From NCBI RefSeq assembly GCF_000214175.1, contig NC_015564.1, forward strand, positions 2,232,001-2,296,000: a stretch of DNA of 64,000 nt. The letters run 5' to 3'. Source of the DNA: Hoyosella subflava DQS3-9A1. Its GTDB lineage: Bacteria > Actinomycetota > Actinomycetes > Mycobacteriales > Mycobacteriaceae. Of this stretch, positions 1 through 11,332 are shown piece after piece (positions within the stretch are counted from its first letter, which is position 1; each line of letters begins with the position of its first letter). The position numbers and the translations under genes are program-made. A model generated the notes under the pieces. It was given only the letters and a program-made list of their open reading frames with translations. It searched no databases and had not been told where the DNA came from.

Positions 1-506
1 TCGAGGACGCCGGCGAGGGCACCTGAAATCGGGTGGATTATCGGAACACCCGCGCACGCGAGGTGGCCGAGGCAGTCAGCATAATGTTCGGCGCCCACTA
101 CCAGAGTCGGTTGCCGGGTCTCAATGGCGGTGCCGATGCCGTTGGTGCCGATGTACTCTTCGGCGTAGCTGTACCCGGGCGCGAGATGTACGTTGTCGAG
201 GGCACTATCGAGACGTCGGCTGGCGGTGATCCGGTTGAGTACAACGCCGTCGGCTGAGGTGAGAATAACGCTCACCGGTTCCTCCGCCAGGCCATCGGCG
301 AGTTGCTGCAGGACGGGCCCCGCAGCCCTCATGAGCGGGCTGTCAAGCTTCGGTTCACGGACGAATACCAAGTCGAGACGATCGGCGGGGACGCTGAGGG
401 CCTTCGAGCGCCGCCATGACGTCGAGATCGCCGCCCGTACGGTGCGGTCGAGCTCGTCATCCGCGAGAAAACGCTCCCGCGCTACCTGCACGTCCTTCGT
501 TGTCAT
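1..506 (-). CDS. AcoR/MimR-type transcriptional activator, N-terminal part (runs off left edge)
   Basis: An open frame starts at ATG 506-504 on the minus strand and continues past base 1, giving about 168 residues without a stop. The protein begins MTTKDVQVARER and holds a helical lead-in with STSWRRSK followed by a GAF-like sensor domain (HLAPGYSYAEEYIGTNGIGT, then the conserved block around CAGVPIIHPISG). This matches the N-terminal half of actinobacterial AcoR/MimR-type EBP-like activators and is clearly related to the regulator at 11333-13030. The AAA+ and Fis-type DNA-binding domains would lie outside the window. Its upstream region holds a palindrome also found upstream of prmA. It follows the end of the propane-monooxygenase operon in the same orientation, so it may regulate that operon or a further one to the left. 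Confidence 0.85.
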   Translation of the reverse strand, partial: MTTKDVQVARERFLADDELDRTVRAAISTSWRRSKALSVPADRLDLVFVREPKLDSPLMRAAGPVLQQLADGLAEEPVSVILTSADGVVLNRITASRRLDSALDNVHLAPGYSYAEEYIGTNGIGTAIETRQPTLVVGAEHYADCLGHLACAGVPIIHPISGALAGVL

Positions 507-599
507 CTTCTGCGCCTGCCGTGTCCGTCTCGCCGCATATGCCTCTCCTGCGAAGTTCGGCGATCTGTAGACAGCGTAGTCCTCCGGGGTTCAGGCTGC

Positions 600-614
600 G
601 TCTCAAAATGAGAC
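600..614. promoter_or_regulatory. Palindromic operator GTCTCA-AAA-TGAGAC
   Basis: A perfect 6-bp inverted repeat with a 3-bp centre lies between the last gene of the prm operon (stop at 615) and the partial regulator, about 94 bp upstream of the regulator start. The same palindrome with a different centre occurs at 11246-11260 between prmA and its divergent regulator. Two copies in the upstream regions of two paralogous regulators suggest a binding site for one or both of them; binding itself is inferred. Confidence 0.6.
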
Positions 615-1985
615 TCAGAGTGAACGGCCTGGGTTGAGGATTCCCCGAGGATCGAAGACTGACTTGATCCCAGTCATCAGCTGGTGTTCCGCTGCGCCCA
701 CCATTTGGGTGAGGTAGCGCCGTTTGAGGAGACCAACCCCGTGCTCACCCGTGATCGAGCCGCCGAGTTGCAGACAGTGGGCAACCATCTCATCGAACGC
801 GTTGTGAGCACGCAGCACCATCTCCTCATCCCGAGGATCGAACACAATTGTCGGATGCAGGTTTCCATCGGCGGCGTGACCGAACGTGCCGATCAGAAGG
901 TTATGCCGATTGGCGACGTGCGCAATTGCTTCGAGCATGTGTGTGAGCTGCGGTACAGGCACCACGAGATCATCCAATAGTGTGCTGCCAAGTTGCTCGA
1001 GCGCAGTCAGAGCCACCCGCCGCGCTCGCATCAGGGCTTCGCCTTCCTCCGCATCGCTGGTTACATACAGTTCTGTGGCATGTGAGTCGCTGCACGCCTG
1101 AGCGCAGCATTTCACCTCCTCGGTTGCGCCAGCCCCGTCGCACTGGACCAGCAGTAGAGCGCCAGCGGACTCATCGAGCCCCATCTTCGTCATCCGGTTG
1201 ACGGCGGCGATGGTTGTTCGATCCATGAGTTCGGCAAGACACGGGTCAGCGACCGACTGCATCCTCATCACGGCGCAGACCGCGTCAGCCGAGTCCCGGA
1301 AGCTCGCGACGAGGGTGGTCACCCCCTCCGGCTTGCGCCGAAGCCGCAAAGTGGCCTCGACAATTACCGCAAGCGTTCCTTCCGAACCGACGAGCAGTTG
1401 AGTGAGATTGAGGCCGGCAGAGTTCTTCCGTGTGCTGGCACCCGTGTGGATCATTTGGCCGTCCGGGAGCACTGCTTTGATGCGCGCGACATGATCAGCG
1501 GTGACGCCATATTTCGCGCAGCACGCACCCCCTGCGTTCGTGGCGAGGTTGCCGCCGATTGTTGAGATGTCACGGCTGCCCGGATCAGGGACATACCAGA
1601 GTCCACACGCCGTCGCCGCCGAAGCGAGGTCACCGTTGATGACGCCGGCCTCGACCGAAGCTGTGCGCCCGTACTCGTCAATCTCCAGGATCCGGTTCAT
1701 CCGTTCGAGACTTAGGATGATGCACCCGTCGACCGCGTTAGCTCCGCCCGCGAGCCCGGTGCCAGCCCCACGAGTGACCACCGGAACGCTGTATCTATGA
1801 GCAGCCTGCAGGGTGGCGACGACATCACTCACGTCGCGGGCGCGAACCACCGCTGCGGGTGTGCCGAAGGTTGTGAGGTGCGAGTGATCGCGCCGGTAAC
1901 CCACTGACAGAACGGGATCCGTTACCACGACACCACCGAGCGATGCTGTTAGTTCCCGGACCGTGCCCGCAGCGGCCTGGCTCAT
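615..1985 (-). CDS. FAD-linked oxidase, glycolate/D-lactate dehydrogenase (GlcD) type
   Basis: The protein has about 456 residues. The N-terminal half is a PCMH-type FAD-binding domain with TRGAGTGLAGGANA and PDPGSRDISTIGGNLATNAGG. The C-terminal half is the FAD-oxidase C domain with GTFGHAADGNLHPTIVFD and SITGEHGVGLLKRR, both typical of GlcD and D-lactate dehydrogenases. These enzymes oxidise 2-hydroxyacids to 2-oxoacids. I chose ATG at 1985 because it overlaps the stop of the preceding ABM gene as ATGA; a start at 2015 would overlap that gene far more. It is the last gene of the prm operon, and oxidation of a hydroxyacid formed from propane or acetone is an inference from that position. Confidence 0.82.
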   Translation of the reverse strand: MSQAAAGTVRELTASLGGVVVTDPVLSVGYRRDHSHLTTFGTPAAVVRARDVSDVVATLQAAHRYSVPVVTRGAGTGLAGGANAVDGCIILSLERMNRILEIDEYGRTASVEAGVINGDLASAATACGLWYVPDPGSRDISTIGGNLATNAGGACCAKYGVTADHVARIKAVLPDGQMIHTGASTRKNSAGLNLTQLLVGSEGTLAVIVEATLRLRRKPEGVTTLVASFRDSADAVCAVMRMQSVADPCLAELMDRTTIAAVNRMTKMGLDESAGALLLVQCDGAGATEEVKCCAQACSDSHATELYVTSDAEEGEALMRARRVALTALEQLGSTLLDDLVVPVPQLTHMLEAIAHVANRHNLLIGTFGHAADGNLHPTIVFDPRDEEMVLRAHNAFDEMVAHCLQLGGSITGEHGVGLLKRRYLTQMVGAAEHQLMTGIKSVFDPRGILNPGRSL

Positions 1986-2308
1986 ACGACCTCGAGTTCG
2001 CCCATCCGGGACCACTCGGTGCCGGGAACTTCAGTGTGGATGATCCGGGGAGTTTCGCTCAGCGCTGGCCGCATCGCATCGAGGCCCCGACGGAAGTGGT
2101 CGGCATTGACGTGCTCCGCACCAGCCTGCCCGTCGAGGAACGCCTCGACGAGCACGAATTCCGCTGGGTCGTCCACACTGCGCGACCACTCGTACCACAG
2201 ATTCCCTGGTTCAGAGCGCGTGGCTGCAGTGAACTCTTTTGTGATATCCAGCCAGCTGTCCTGGAATTCAGGCCTGACTTTGAACCGCACCACGATGAAG
2301 ATCATCAC
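1982..2308 (-). CDS. ABM-domain (antibiotic biosynthesis monooxygenase-like) protein
   Basis: A 108-residue protein beginning MMIFIVVRFKVRPE, with the dimeric ferredoxin-like ABM fold pattern: a first strand ending KVRPEF, EPGNLWYEWSRSVDDP, the strand FVLVEAFLDG and a helix AEHVNADHF. YgiN-like members act as quinol monooxygenases or small-molecule-binding proteins; the substrate here is unknown. It sits between groEL and the FAD-linked oxidase, 18 bp after groEL and overlapping the oxidase start by 4 bp, so it is probably co-translated and belongs to the alkane pathway. Confidence 0.75.
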   Translation of the reverse strand: MMIFIVVRFKVRPEFQDSWLDITKEFTAATRSEPGNLWYEWSRSVDDPAEFVLVEAFLDGQAGAEHVNADHFRRGLDAMRPALSETPRIIHTEVPGTEWSRMGELEVV

Positions 2309-2326
2309 GTATCTCGATTCTGCGTG

Positions 2327-5036
<2,710 letters not shown>

Positions 5037-5040
<4 letters not shown>

Positions 5041-5780
5041 GCCGGCCTCCTGGTTGTCCTGATGTCGAGTATTTGGGGTGTGTTGGTATTCCCGCCGTCG
5101 GAGTAGCGCGTCGCAAGTAGCCCGCGACAGAAATGGGCGTTGCCTTCCATTGAGATGCGTACTGACTTGGCGCACCGGAGTCGGGTCGGGACTGCCTCGG
5201 GGGAGAGCGGACGACCAGCGTCGTCGACAACGACCCGCGACGACGGACAGATACTGAGTCCAATATCAACGCGCCGTCTCAGCAGCGCCGTTTTCTGCTT
5301 TCCTGCGGGCAGATCGCGAAGAGTCAGTCGATGAATTTCATCTAGCCGCATGCCCGTTCGCTTCACCTGGGCCTCGACGCACCGTTCCATCGCCGCCGTG
5401 TGAGCTTTGCGGAGAAAAGTACGGCGCAACTCCGCAAGGCTCTCCTCCGCTTCCTCCCCGAACGTTCCCCGATAGCCTGCGTTTGCCGCGAGACCAGCGT
5501 TGATCTTTTGGCTGTCATGGTGGTCGTCGAGGAGTACGTCCACACTGCCGATGTTGTCGACCATCCGCAGGGCATCCTGCGCGTCAGAGGCCATGAGGTA
5601 GGCGAAGTTCGGAGAACAAAACGCGGTGGGGAGCCGAAGATGAACGATTACGCCGTGGTCGTCGAACGTGATGGACCGGACGAAGCCCAGCTCGGTGATC
5701 GGCTCATCGAGCTCCGGGTCCGAAACGGTACTGAGCGCTGCGATGATGTCGTCTGCTTTGCATACGGCTGGCGCGGTCAT
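5037..5780 (-). CDS. MIP18/DUF59-family metal-sulfur assembly-like protein
   Basis: A 247-residue protein. Residues 1 to about 95 form a MIP18 (DUF59) domain with DPELDEPITELGFVRSI and LPTAFCSPNFAYLMASDAQ, containing the conserved Cys-x-x-N. The C-terminal part, about 150 residues with several Cys and a basic centre, is not assigned. It overlaps both neighbours by 4 bp (ATGA), so the three genes are translationally coupled. DUF59 proteins take part in Fe-S or metal-centre maturation; a role in loading the diiron site of PrmA or the 2Fe-2S centre of PrmB is an inference. Homologues are regularly seen in prm and related operons. Confidence 0.82.
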
Positions 5781-6820
5781 AGCGACGCGGCCTCTCGCGC
5801 TCCAGCCGCAACCTCCACCCTGTCGTGCCCGGCTGTTTCACGTGTCGCGAACTCGGCTGGTATTTCGAGATCGTAAAGCGCTGCCGCATTGAGCCCGAGT
5901 ATCTTTTTCTTCTGTTCCGCCGTGATCGGCGGATACTCGGTCATGTCTTCGGGAATCTGGAAGTCCACGAACTTCTCGATGAGCCATTTCGGCGTCCATA
6001 GCGCGTAGTCGCTGCCGAAAAGGATCTTGTCCTCGCCGATCCAGTAGAGAAGTTCGCCCATGATCTGCGCGAAGTATCGTGGCCGCGAATGAATGAATGG
6101 CATCGCGACAGCCAAGCCGCCGTACACGTTAGATTCCTGTGTCGCTATCCAGCAGAAATCTTCGAGACGGGGGAGACCCACGTGTTCGACGATGAACCGC
6201 AGTTCTAGATAGTCCGTAGCGACCTTGTCGACATCCGCGACGTCGAACGAATCACGGTCAAGTGGACGGATTGTGGGGCCTTTGTGAACATGAATGTTGG
6301 TGATCCCCAGCTTGATACACTCTTCCAGGTAGCGCCGCGACCACGTCTCGTCGAGTTTGTATCCCCGTGAGCTGCCGAACCACTCCGCGGTATAGAGCTT
6401 GACGCCCTTCAGATTCATCCGCTCGGCGTCCCGCCGGAGCTGCTCGAGTCCCTTCTCGCCGTGGCGAGGATCGTACGCGTGGTTGTAAGTCAGCTTGTCA
6501 GGATGCTCCTGAGTGAGTCCGAACGCCTCTTCGGTCTGGCCGAACCCGTTGTGGTAGAACTCGCTAAGCAGCGTGGCTTGAAAGATCGCGTGATCGACAT
6601 GGCCGTCTACGAAGACGTCCTTCATGAATCGCTCGCTGCCGTAGTAGGCGTAGCTGTCGAAATCCCACACGTACTCTTCAGGACTCAGGTTCTGGTGGTA
6701 GTCATAGAAGCAGTCAATGAACTGCTGTCCGTGGATGTTGCGCTGATTCGACTTGCGGCCGTCCCAGATGTGGACGTGGCCATCGACGATGAAGTATTTT
6801 TCGCCGTCCTTCTCGTACAT
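5777..6820 (-). CDS. Amidohydrolase-family (TIM-barrel) protein of the prm operon
   Basis: A 347-residue amidohydrolase-2-like protein. It begins MYEKDGEKYFIVDGHVHIWDG, with the metal-binding His-x-His at 15 and 17. Further conserved pieces are NIHVHKGPT, FIVEHVGLPRLEDFC and LFGSDYALWTP, whose Asp is the usual fourth metal ligand. The family hydrolyses or decarboxylates carboxylate substrates using a divalent metal. It lies between prmD and the DUF59 gene, 63 bp after prmD. Similar proteins are encoded in many prm operons, where their role is not settled; maturation or removal of a pathway acid are both possible. Confidence 0.85.
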   Translation of the reverse strand: MYEKDGEKYFIVDGHVHIWDGRKSNQRNIHGQQFIDCFYDYHQNLSPEEYVWDFDSYAYYGSERFMKDVFVDGHVDHAIFQATLLSEFYHNGFGQTEEAFGLTQEHPDKLTYNHAYDPRHGEKGLEQLRRDAERMNLKGVKLYTAEWFGSSRGYKLDETWSRRYLEECIKLGITNIHVHKGPTIRPLDRDSFDVADVDKVATDYLELRFIVEHVGLPRLEDFCWIATQESNVYGGLAVAMPFIHSRPRYFAQIMGELLYWIGEDKILFGSDYALWTPKWLIEKFVDFQIPEDMTEYPPITAEQKKKILGLNAAALYDLEIPAEFATRETAGHDRVEVAAGAREAASL

Positions 6821-6883
6821 AACAGACTCCTGTTGCTTGGGTAGTTGGGCACAGCGACGTTTAGCCGTAACCGAATCCCTGTG

Positions 6884-7225
6884 TCAGTGCGCGGTGAGGT
6901 CGAAACCGATGTACTCCGCGGCGTCCTCGGGGCTTGCGAAGAGCATCGTCTTGTCGTCGAGGTGCACCATGCGCCCGTAGTGGGTGGAGCTGATCTCCTC
7001 GAAGATCGAGCCATCAAACTCGGAGCCGAGCGCATCGGTGAGTTCTTCGTAGTCGAACTCCAGCAGCCTTACGCCGTCAACGCGGATCATGGAGGGATAC
7101 TCCGTCAGCTGTACGTCTTTCTTGGCGCCCATGACGTCAGCCACAACGCGTCCGATAGGGGTATTCATCAGGGTGACACCACACATGTTGGAGAACTCTG
7201 TGGCTGAACCGAATTGCATGCTCAC
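6884..7225 (-). CDS. prmD: Propane monooxygenase coupling (regulatory) protein PrmD
   Basis: A 113-residue MmoB/DmpM-family protein with [19 protein letters not shown] and a central [19 protein letters not shown], the typical pattern of the effector subunit that controls electron transfer to the diiron hydroxylase. The start is GTG 7225, which overlaps the prmC stop as GTGA and has AAGGAG 8 nt upstream; ATG 7219 is possible but poorly spaced. It has no cofactor site and is expected to bind the PrmA/PrmC hydroxylase. Confidence 0.9.
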   Translation of the reverse strand: MSMQFGSATEFSNMCGVTLMNTPIGRVVADVMGAKKDVQLTEYPSMIRVDGVRLLEFDYEELTDALGSEFDGSIFEEISSTHYGRMVHLDDKTMLFASPEDAAEYIGFDLTAH

Positions 7226-8328
7226 TTGTCCAACTCCTTAGGGAGGTCGAGGCCGATTTCCTCGAGAAGAGAACTGAACTTCGCGTGTGCGGCTTCGAGG
7301 CTTGACGCGAATGTCACTGCCTTGTCGGCGGGCTGCGACCAGATCGGTTGCAGTGCCTGGGCAGCGTTGAGGCAGCGCGGCACCCACGTATTCAGCCAAT
7401 CGGCGAAAAGGGATTTATTGCTTTCGCCGTACTCCTCATCCCGAACAAGCAGGCGGAACAGGTTCCTGGTGTAGGTGACATCGCGGTCGTAATCATGCTC
7501 ACCCGTACCGACGAGGGTGGGCGTGATGTAGTCGCCGTTGCGGGCAGCGATCTGCATGACCAGTTCGGTACGGAAGAGGGACCCGACCAGCTGCTCGAAC
7601 ACAATGTTCGTCGCGAACAGCAGCTCACACCAGTCAGGTACGGCCGTAAGACGTTCCACGACCTCGCGGGTTGGCTGCCATTCGGGTGCCGACTGCCACA
7701 CCTCCTTGTGCAGCGCGCCGTCGAAATCCGCTGTGGCCTCAGAAAGGTCCAGATTGAACAGCGCCAGATCCTGAGCGAAGCGCATCTTGTGCGCGGCGTT
7801 CACCGCGACGGCGGTATTGATCATGTTCGTCGGACAAGACCGCTGAATGGACGTGAAGACGTGCAGCGCCAAACCGTTCTCGGCGTGCATCCACGCCCCC
7901 AGATTGCGGGCGATGAACGTTAGCCACGGCGTGTTCCAGCCGTCGTAGACGCGGGCGCGTTTGGCGTTGGACAGGCACAACTCGACCTGGTGCACGACCT
8001 TGGAGTTGTTGCGATAGATCGTCTGGTCCCACTCCTCGTTCGGGTCGAGGAACGCGTGCCAATTCGACGATTTCGCGGCTGTCCACTCCTGCGGGTACCC
8101 ACCGGGCCCGTCACCGAAGCCATAGATCCAGCCCTGAGTCAGATGACGGTCGGGGTCGGGCTGGACATCGACGGTGACGTCCTCATACGTCGTCGACCGC
8201 TTCTTGGCCGGCGTGTAATAGGTGAATGATCGGCTGCGAGAGCTGGGGAACTCAAGCGCCCCGGCCTCTGAGTCAGTGAATTCGATCGTGGGGAAGCTAC
8301 GGTGCTTTTTCCCGGTAGTTGCGGTCAT
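7222..8328 (-). CDS. prmC: Propane monooxygenase hydroxylase small (beta) subunit PrmC
   Basis: A 368-residue ferritin-like beta subunit of a soluble diiron monooxygenase, starting [19 protein letters not shown]. It contains [19 protein letters not shown] and [18 protein letters not shown], typical of the family. As expected for the beta subunit it lacks the paired ExxH diiron ligands. It lies between the reductase gene and prmD, with a 4-bp overlap to prmD. It forms the alpha2beta2 hydroxylase core with PrmA in the cytoplasm. Confidence 0.93.
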   Translation of the reverse strand: MTATTGKKHRSFPTIEFTDSEAGALEFPSSRSRSFTYYTPAKKRSTTYEDVTVDVQPDPDRHLTQGWIYGFGDGPGGYPQEWTAAKSSNWHAFLDPNEEWDQTIYRNNSKVVHQVELCLSNAKRARVYDGWNTPWLTFIARNLGAWMHAENGLALHVFTSIQRSCPTNMINTAVAVNAAHKMRFAQDLALFNLDLSEATADFDGALHKEVWQSAPEWQPTREVVERLTAVPDWCELLFATNIVFEQLVGSLFRTELVMQIAARNGDYITPTLVGTGEHDYDRDVTYTRNLFRLLVRDEEYGESNKSLFADWLNTWVPRCLNAAQALQPIWSQPADKAVTFASSLEAAHAKFSSLLEEIGLDLPKELDK

Positions 8329-8388
8329 CTCTTCTCTCAGTTCTTGTCGGTGGAGGAGGGCTCTGGATTACGTCAATTTCCGTGGCGA

Positions 8389-9432
8389 CTATTCGAACGC
8401 GGGGCTGGTGAACTTGTCGTAGAAGATCTGGTCGTGCGGGGTGTTGTTGGCCTCGAGCAGTTCCAGGGCGGCATCGACCATCGGCGGCGGACCACACAGG
8501 TACACCTCGGTTCTGGCGAGTTCAGTTTCGGATCGGCCGACAACGTCGGTGACGTTTCCGTCCTCCACCGTGATCTCGCCGAGGGGAGGCGGATCCATCG
8601 ACTCCGAAAGGCAGGCCACAAAAGTGAAGTCCGTCAATCCTTTTCCGAGTTCGAGAATCTCATCGACGTAGAACAGGTCCTGCGGGGTGCGAGCGCCGTA
8701 GTAGAAGCGCACCCGCCTTGTGTTGTCTGTTTCGTTCATGTGCCGGAGTAACGACAGAAGCGGAGCCATACCTGCGCCGCCGCCAATGAAGACCATCGGC
8801 AGGACGTGGCCTTCCTTAAGGGTGAATGATCCGTACGGGCCGGTGAGGGCAATTTCGTCACCGACCGTGATCCCGTCGTCGAGCAGCCCGGCGAATTTGC
8901 CGCCAGGGTACTTCTTGATGAGGAACTCGACCTGCTCAGGCGTCGATTGTGTCGTCGCCATAGAGAACGAGCGGTGGTCCTCAGTCCCGGGGATCTTCAA
9001 GTCGGAGTACTGGCCGGGTTTGAACACATATGTTGTCGGTTCGACGGGCTGCAACCGTAGCGAGACAATGTCTTTGGTCACGGACTCGATTGCGGCAACC
9101 TTTGTGCGCACTTCCTGGATGGGGACGCCGCTGAGAAGTTCATCCTCGTCGAAGTTGAGCAGTTCGATTGTGCAGTCGCTGTACGCTGTCGCACGGCAGA
9201 GCAGTACATGGCCTTCGTCGACCTCGGATTCATTACAAGCGAACGTCGAATAGTTCTCCATGTCGATATCACCGTCGAGGACGAATGACTTGCAGGCCGA
9301 GCACCGCCCTTCGCGGCAGCCGTGCATCAGGTGGATACCCTGTCGGAATGCGGCATCGAGGATGTATTCGTCTTCACCGACTTCCATCTCGATGTCGACG
9401 GGCTCGAAGTTGATACGGTGCTTGTCGGCCAT
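8389..9432 (-). CDS. prmB: Propane monooxygenase reductase PrmB
   Basis: A 347-residue electron-transfer protein starting at ATG 9432, with AGGAGAAGG just upstream. Residues 1-95 form a plant-type 2Fe-2S ferredoxin domain with Cys39, Cys44, Cys47 and Cys79. The FAD-binding domain carries RSFS at 154-157 and the NAD-binding domain carries GGGAG at 218-221, followed by MAPLLSLLR. The enzyme passes electrons from NADH to the diiron hydroxylase. The gene order A-B-C-D here is that of prm/mim operons, with the reductase between the two hydroxylase subunits. Confidence 0.95.
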   Translation of the reverse strand: MADKHRINFEPVDIEMEVGEDEYILDAAFRQGIHLMHGCREGRCSACKSFVLDGDIDMENYSTFACNESEVDEGHVLLCRATAYSDCTIELLNFDEDELLSGVPIQEVRTKVAAIESVTKDIVSLRLQPVEPTTYVFKPGQYSDLKIPGTEDHRSFSMATTQSTPEQVEFLIKKYPGGKFAGLLDDGITVGDEIALTGPYGSFTLKEGHVLPMVFIGGGAGMAPLLSLLRHMNETDNTRRVRFYYGARTPQDLFYVDEILELGKGLTDFTFVACLSESMDPPPLGEITVEDGNVTDVVGRSETELARTEVYLCGPPPMVDAALELLEANNTPHDQIFYDKFTSPAFE

Positions 9433-9518
9433 GGGCCTTCTCCTGAGCTCTGAAAAGTAGTGTTCTGGTAGCGGTGGGTGGCGCCGGAGTGACCGCGGCG
9501 CCACCCACCGAGCCTGAG

Positions 9519-11150
9519 TCAGGCCGGGACTGATCCCGCCCGATAGGCGGCGATGTGCGCATCGCGTTCAGCGTCGGACATTTCGTTCAAGAGCACGTTC
9601 GGGCTCTGGAACGTGTTGCCACGCACGTCGTCGAGGGTCCACAGCTTCTTCGGATCGTCGAGCTGCAGGTGCGGTTGCCCAACGAGGGTTTTGCCGTCGT
9701 CACGCACATAGCCGAGGTCCTGCACAATGTCCGCGAGGTCCTTGCCGTGGTGGAGCGTTTCCCATTCACGGAAGCCGGTGAGGCGGCCCATGTTTGGCGT
9801 CGCCCGGCCTTCGTACTCGCCGCGGAACGCCACTGCGTCGGTCCAGTAGCAAGTCTCCGAACAGTAGGTGCGCCACTGTTCGTCTACTTTCTCCACCACC
9901 ATGTCCTCACGAATCAGTGCGGGCACCATGCACGTCCAGCACCGGTGGGGATACTGGTAGCCGACTTCTTCGAATGCGATCGGCTTGTTCCGCCCGGGGT
10001 ACGCGAGCCGGTTGTACGCTTCCCACCACTTGCCGAACTTGGAGTACCAGCCTGGATACTTCTCTTCGAACCATTCGAAGTCGGTGTCGGTCATGGCATC
10101 GATGCGCCAGTAGTTGACTGGCCAGCCGGTGGCGAAGAACCGTGCTACCTCGTGGACGTAGTGTTTGTCGACGATCCGCTTCCACGCTTCTTCGACCAGG
10201 TCGTGCGGAATTGTCAGTCCGTACTTCTCCAGTGGGAGGAGGTAGCTGCGGTAGTAGTCGTCGTAAATCCAGCGTCGCCACATCTCCGCGTAGCTCTCGC
10301 GGTCCTTGCGCCGATCCTTGGTGCCGTATTCGATGAATGTGCCGATCGCGGCGTCGACGACGCAATGGTTGTTCCACCACGCGTACCGCAGATCGCGTTC
10401 GAGCAGCGGGCGGTTGCGCTCGTCGGCGAGCGCCATCAACAGGATGGAGTAACCGTTCGAGATGTGCCGTGATTCGTCGGACTGCACCGAGTGGAACACG
10501 GTGGGGAGCAGGTAGTCACCGTTGGCTGCTGCTTCGTCTGGCATCGCTACGAAAAGCGTGTTGGTAAAAGCGGTTTCCGCGACAACCGTGAGGTAGATGT
10601 TCGCTGCGGTAATTGCGTCACCGGTGATGAAGCCCTCGCCGAACTGTCGGCCGATGGTGCCCGCGTAATTGTTCGCGAATGCCTTCTCCGTCATATCGAA
10701 CCCGGCCGGATCGATGTAGTTGTTCATGTAGAGCTTCTTGAGGTTCATCTGGATTGTGGAGTGGCGAACCTCGTCGATCATCTGTACCGCCAGCCCGTTG
10801 TGGATCTCGGGGTTGGGTACCGCATCGATAGCCATCGGCATCGCGCGTGCCGCGGAAATCTCCGGGAAAGGGATGATCGACAAGAAGAGTTTCTGCCACT
10901 CAAGCCAGCGCTGCTGAACTTGGCGGAACATGTTGCCGCGGATCGCGCCGTCCATGGCGCCGTAGACCCTGTTGTCCTTTTCTTCTTCCATAGGGAAGTA
11001 AGACCGCATGATCTGCTTGAGAGGGTCCTTTTTCGGAGCTCTCTCGAACGTGTAGTCCGTACCGAAACGTGTTGCTGGGGTGGCAAATGTGGGTTCCCAC
11101 GACAGTTCGGTGATTTTTGCATGCGCCTTGGTCAGGCTCTGCCTACTCAA
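9519..11150 (-). CDS. prmA: Propane monooxygenase hydroxylase large (alpha) subunit PrmA
   Basis: A 543-residue soluble diiron monooxygenase alpha subunit. I place the start at TTG 11150 (read as Met, then [19 protein letters not shown]) because GGAGG lies 9 nt upstream and homologues begin here; upstream codons do not look like the family. All six diiron ligands are visible: Glu97, Glu127, His130, Glu192, Glu226 and His229, with the same spacing as in methane monooxygenase (+30, +33, +95, +129, +132). It oxidises propane or related short alkanes, most likely at the subterminal carbon; the real substrate range cannot be read from sequence. It is the first gene of a ten-gene operon and is divergent from an activator gene. 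Confidence 0.96.
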   Translation of the reverse strand: MSRQSLTKAHAKITELSWEPTFATPATRFGTDYTFERAPKKDPLKQIMRSYFPMEEEKDNRVYGAMDGAIRGNMFRQVQQRWLEWQKLFLSIIPFPEISAARAMPMAIDAVPNPEIHNGLAVQMIDEVRHSTIQMNLKKLYMNNYIDPAGFDMTEKAFANNYAGTIGRQFGEGFITGDAITAANIYLTVVAETAFTNTLFVAMPDEAAANGDYLLPTVFHSVQSDESRHISNGYSILLMALADERNRPLLERDLRYAWWNNHCVVDAAIGTFIEYGTKDRRKDRESYAEMWRRWIYDDYYRSYLLPLEKYGLTIPHDLVEEAWKRIVDKHYVHEVARFFATGWPVNYWRIDAMTDTDFEWFEEKYPGWYSKFGKWWEAYNRLAYPGRNKPIAFEEVGYQYPHRCWTCMVPALIREDMVVEKVDEQWRTYCSETCYWTDAVAFRGEYEGRATPNMGRLTGFREWETLHHGKDLADIVQDLGYVRDDGKTLVGQPHLQLDDPKKLWTLDDVRGNTFQSPNVLLNEMSDAERDAHIAAYRAGSVPA

Positions 11151-11217
11151 TGGATGCGCCTCCTTGCTCGGGAGCTGGACTGGGCTGCCAGCTCGTGTGG
11201 GGGACGGTGCGAACTCG

Positions 11218-11243
11218 ATACAACACCGTGAGGCGCGTTGTAT
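11218..11243. promoter_or_regulatory. Inverted repeat ATACAAC-N12-GTTGTAT upstream of prmA
   Basis: Seven-base arms at 11218-11224 and 11237-11243 form a perfect inverted repeat in the 182-bp divergent region between prmA and its activator. It lies directly next to the GTCTCA palindrome at 11246-11260. It could be a second activator site or part of the prmA promoter region. Confidence 0.4.
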
Positions 11244-11245
11244 TT

Positions 11246-11260
11246 GTCTCACTATGAGAC
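11246..11260. promoter_or_regulatory. Palindromic operator GTCTCA-CTA-TGAGAC
   Basis: A perfect 6-bp inverted repeat lies about 96 bp upstream of the prmA start and 73 bp upstream of the divergent activator. The same arms with an equal 3-bp spacing occur at 600-614 upstream of the other regulator. It is a candidate upstream activating site for the EBP-like regulator. Confidence 0.6.
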
Positions 11261-11332
11261 GGGCATCACATTCAAGAGTTCTTATGTTGTTTGAAGCTGC
11301 AAGAAGTGCCGCGCTGAGAAAAGGAGGCGTCC

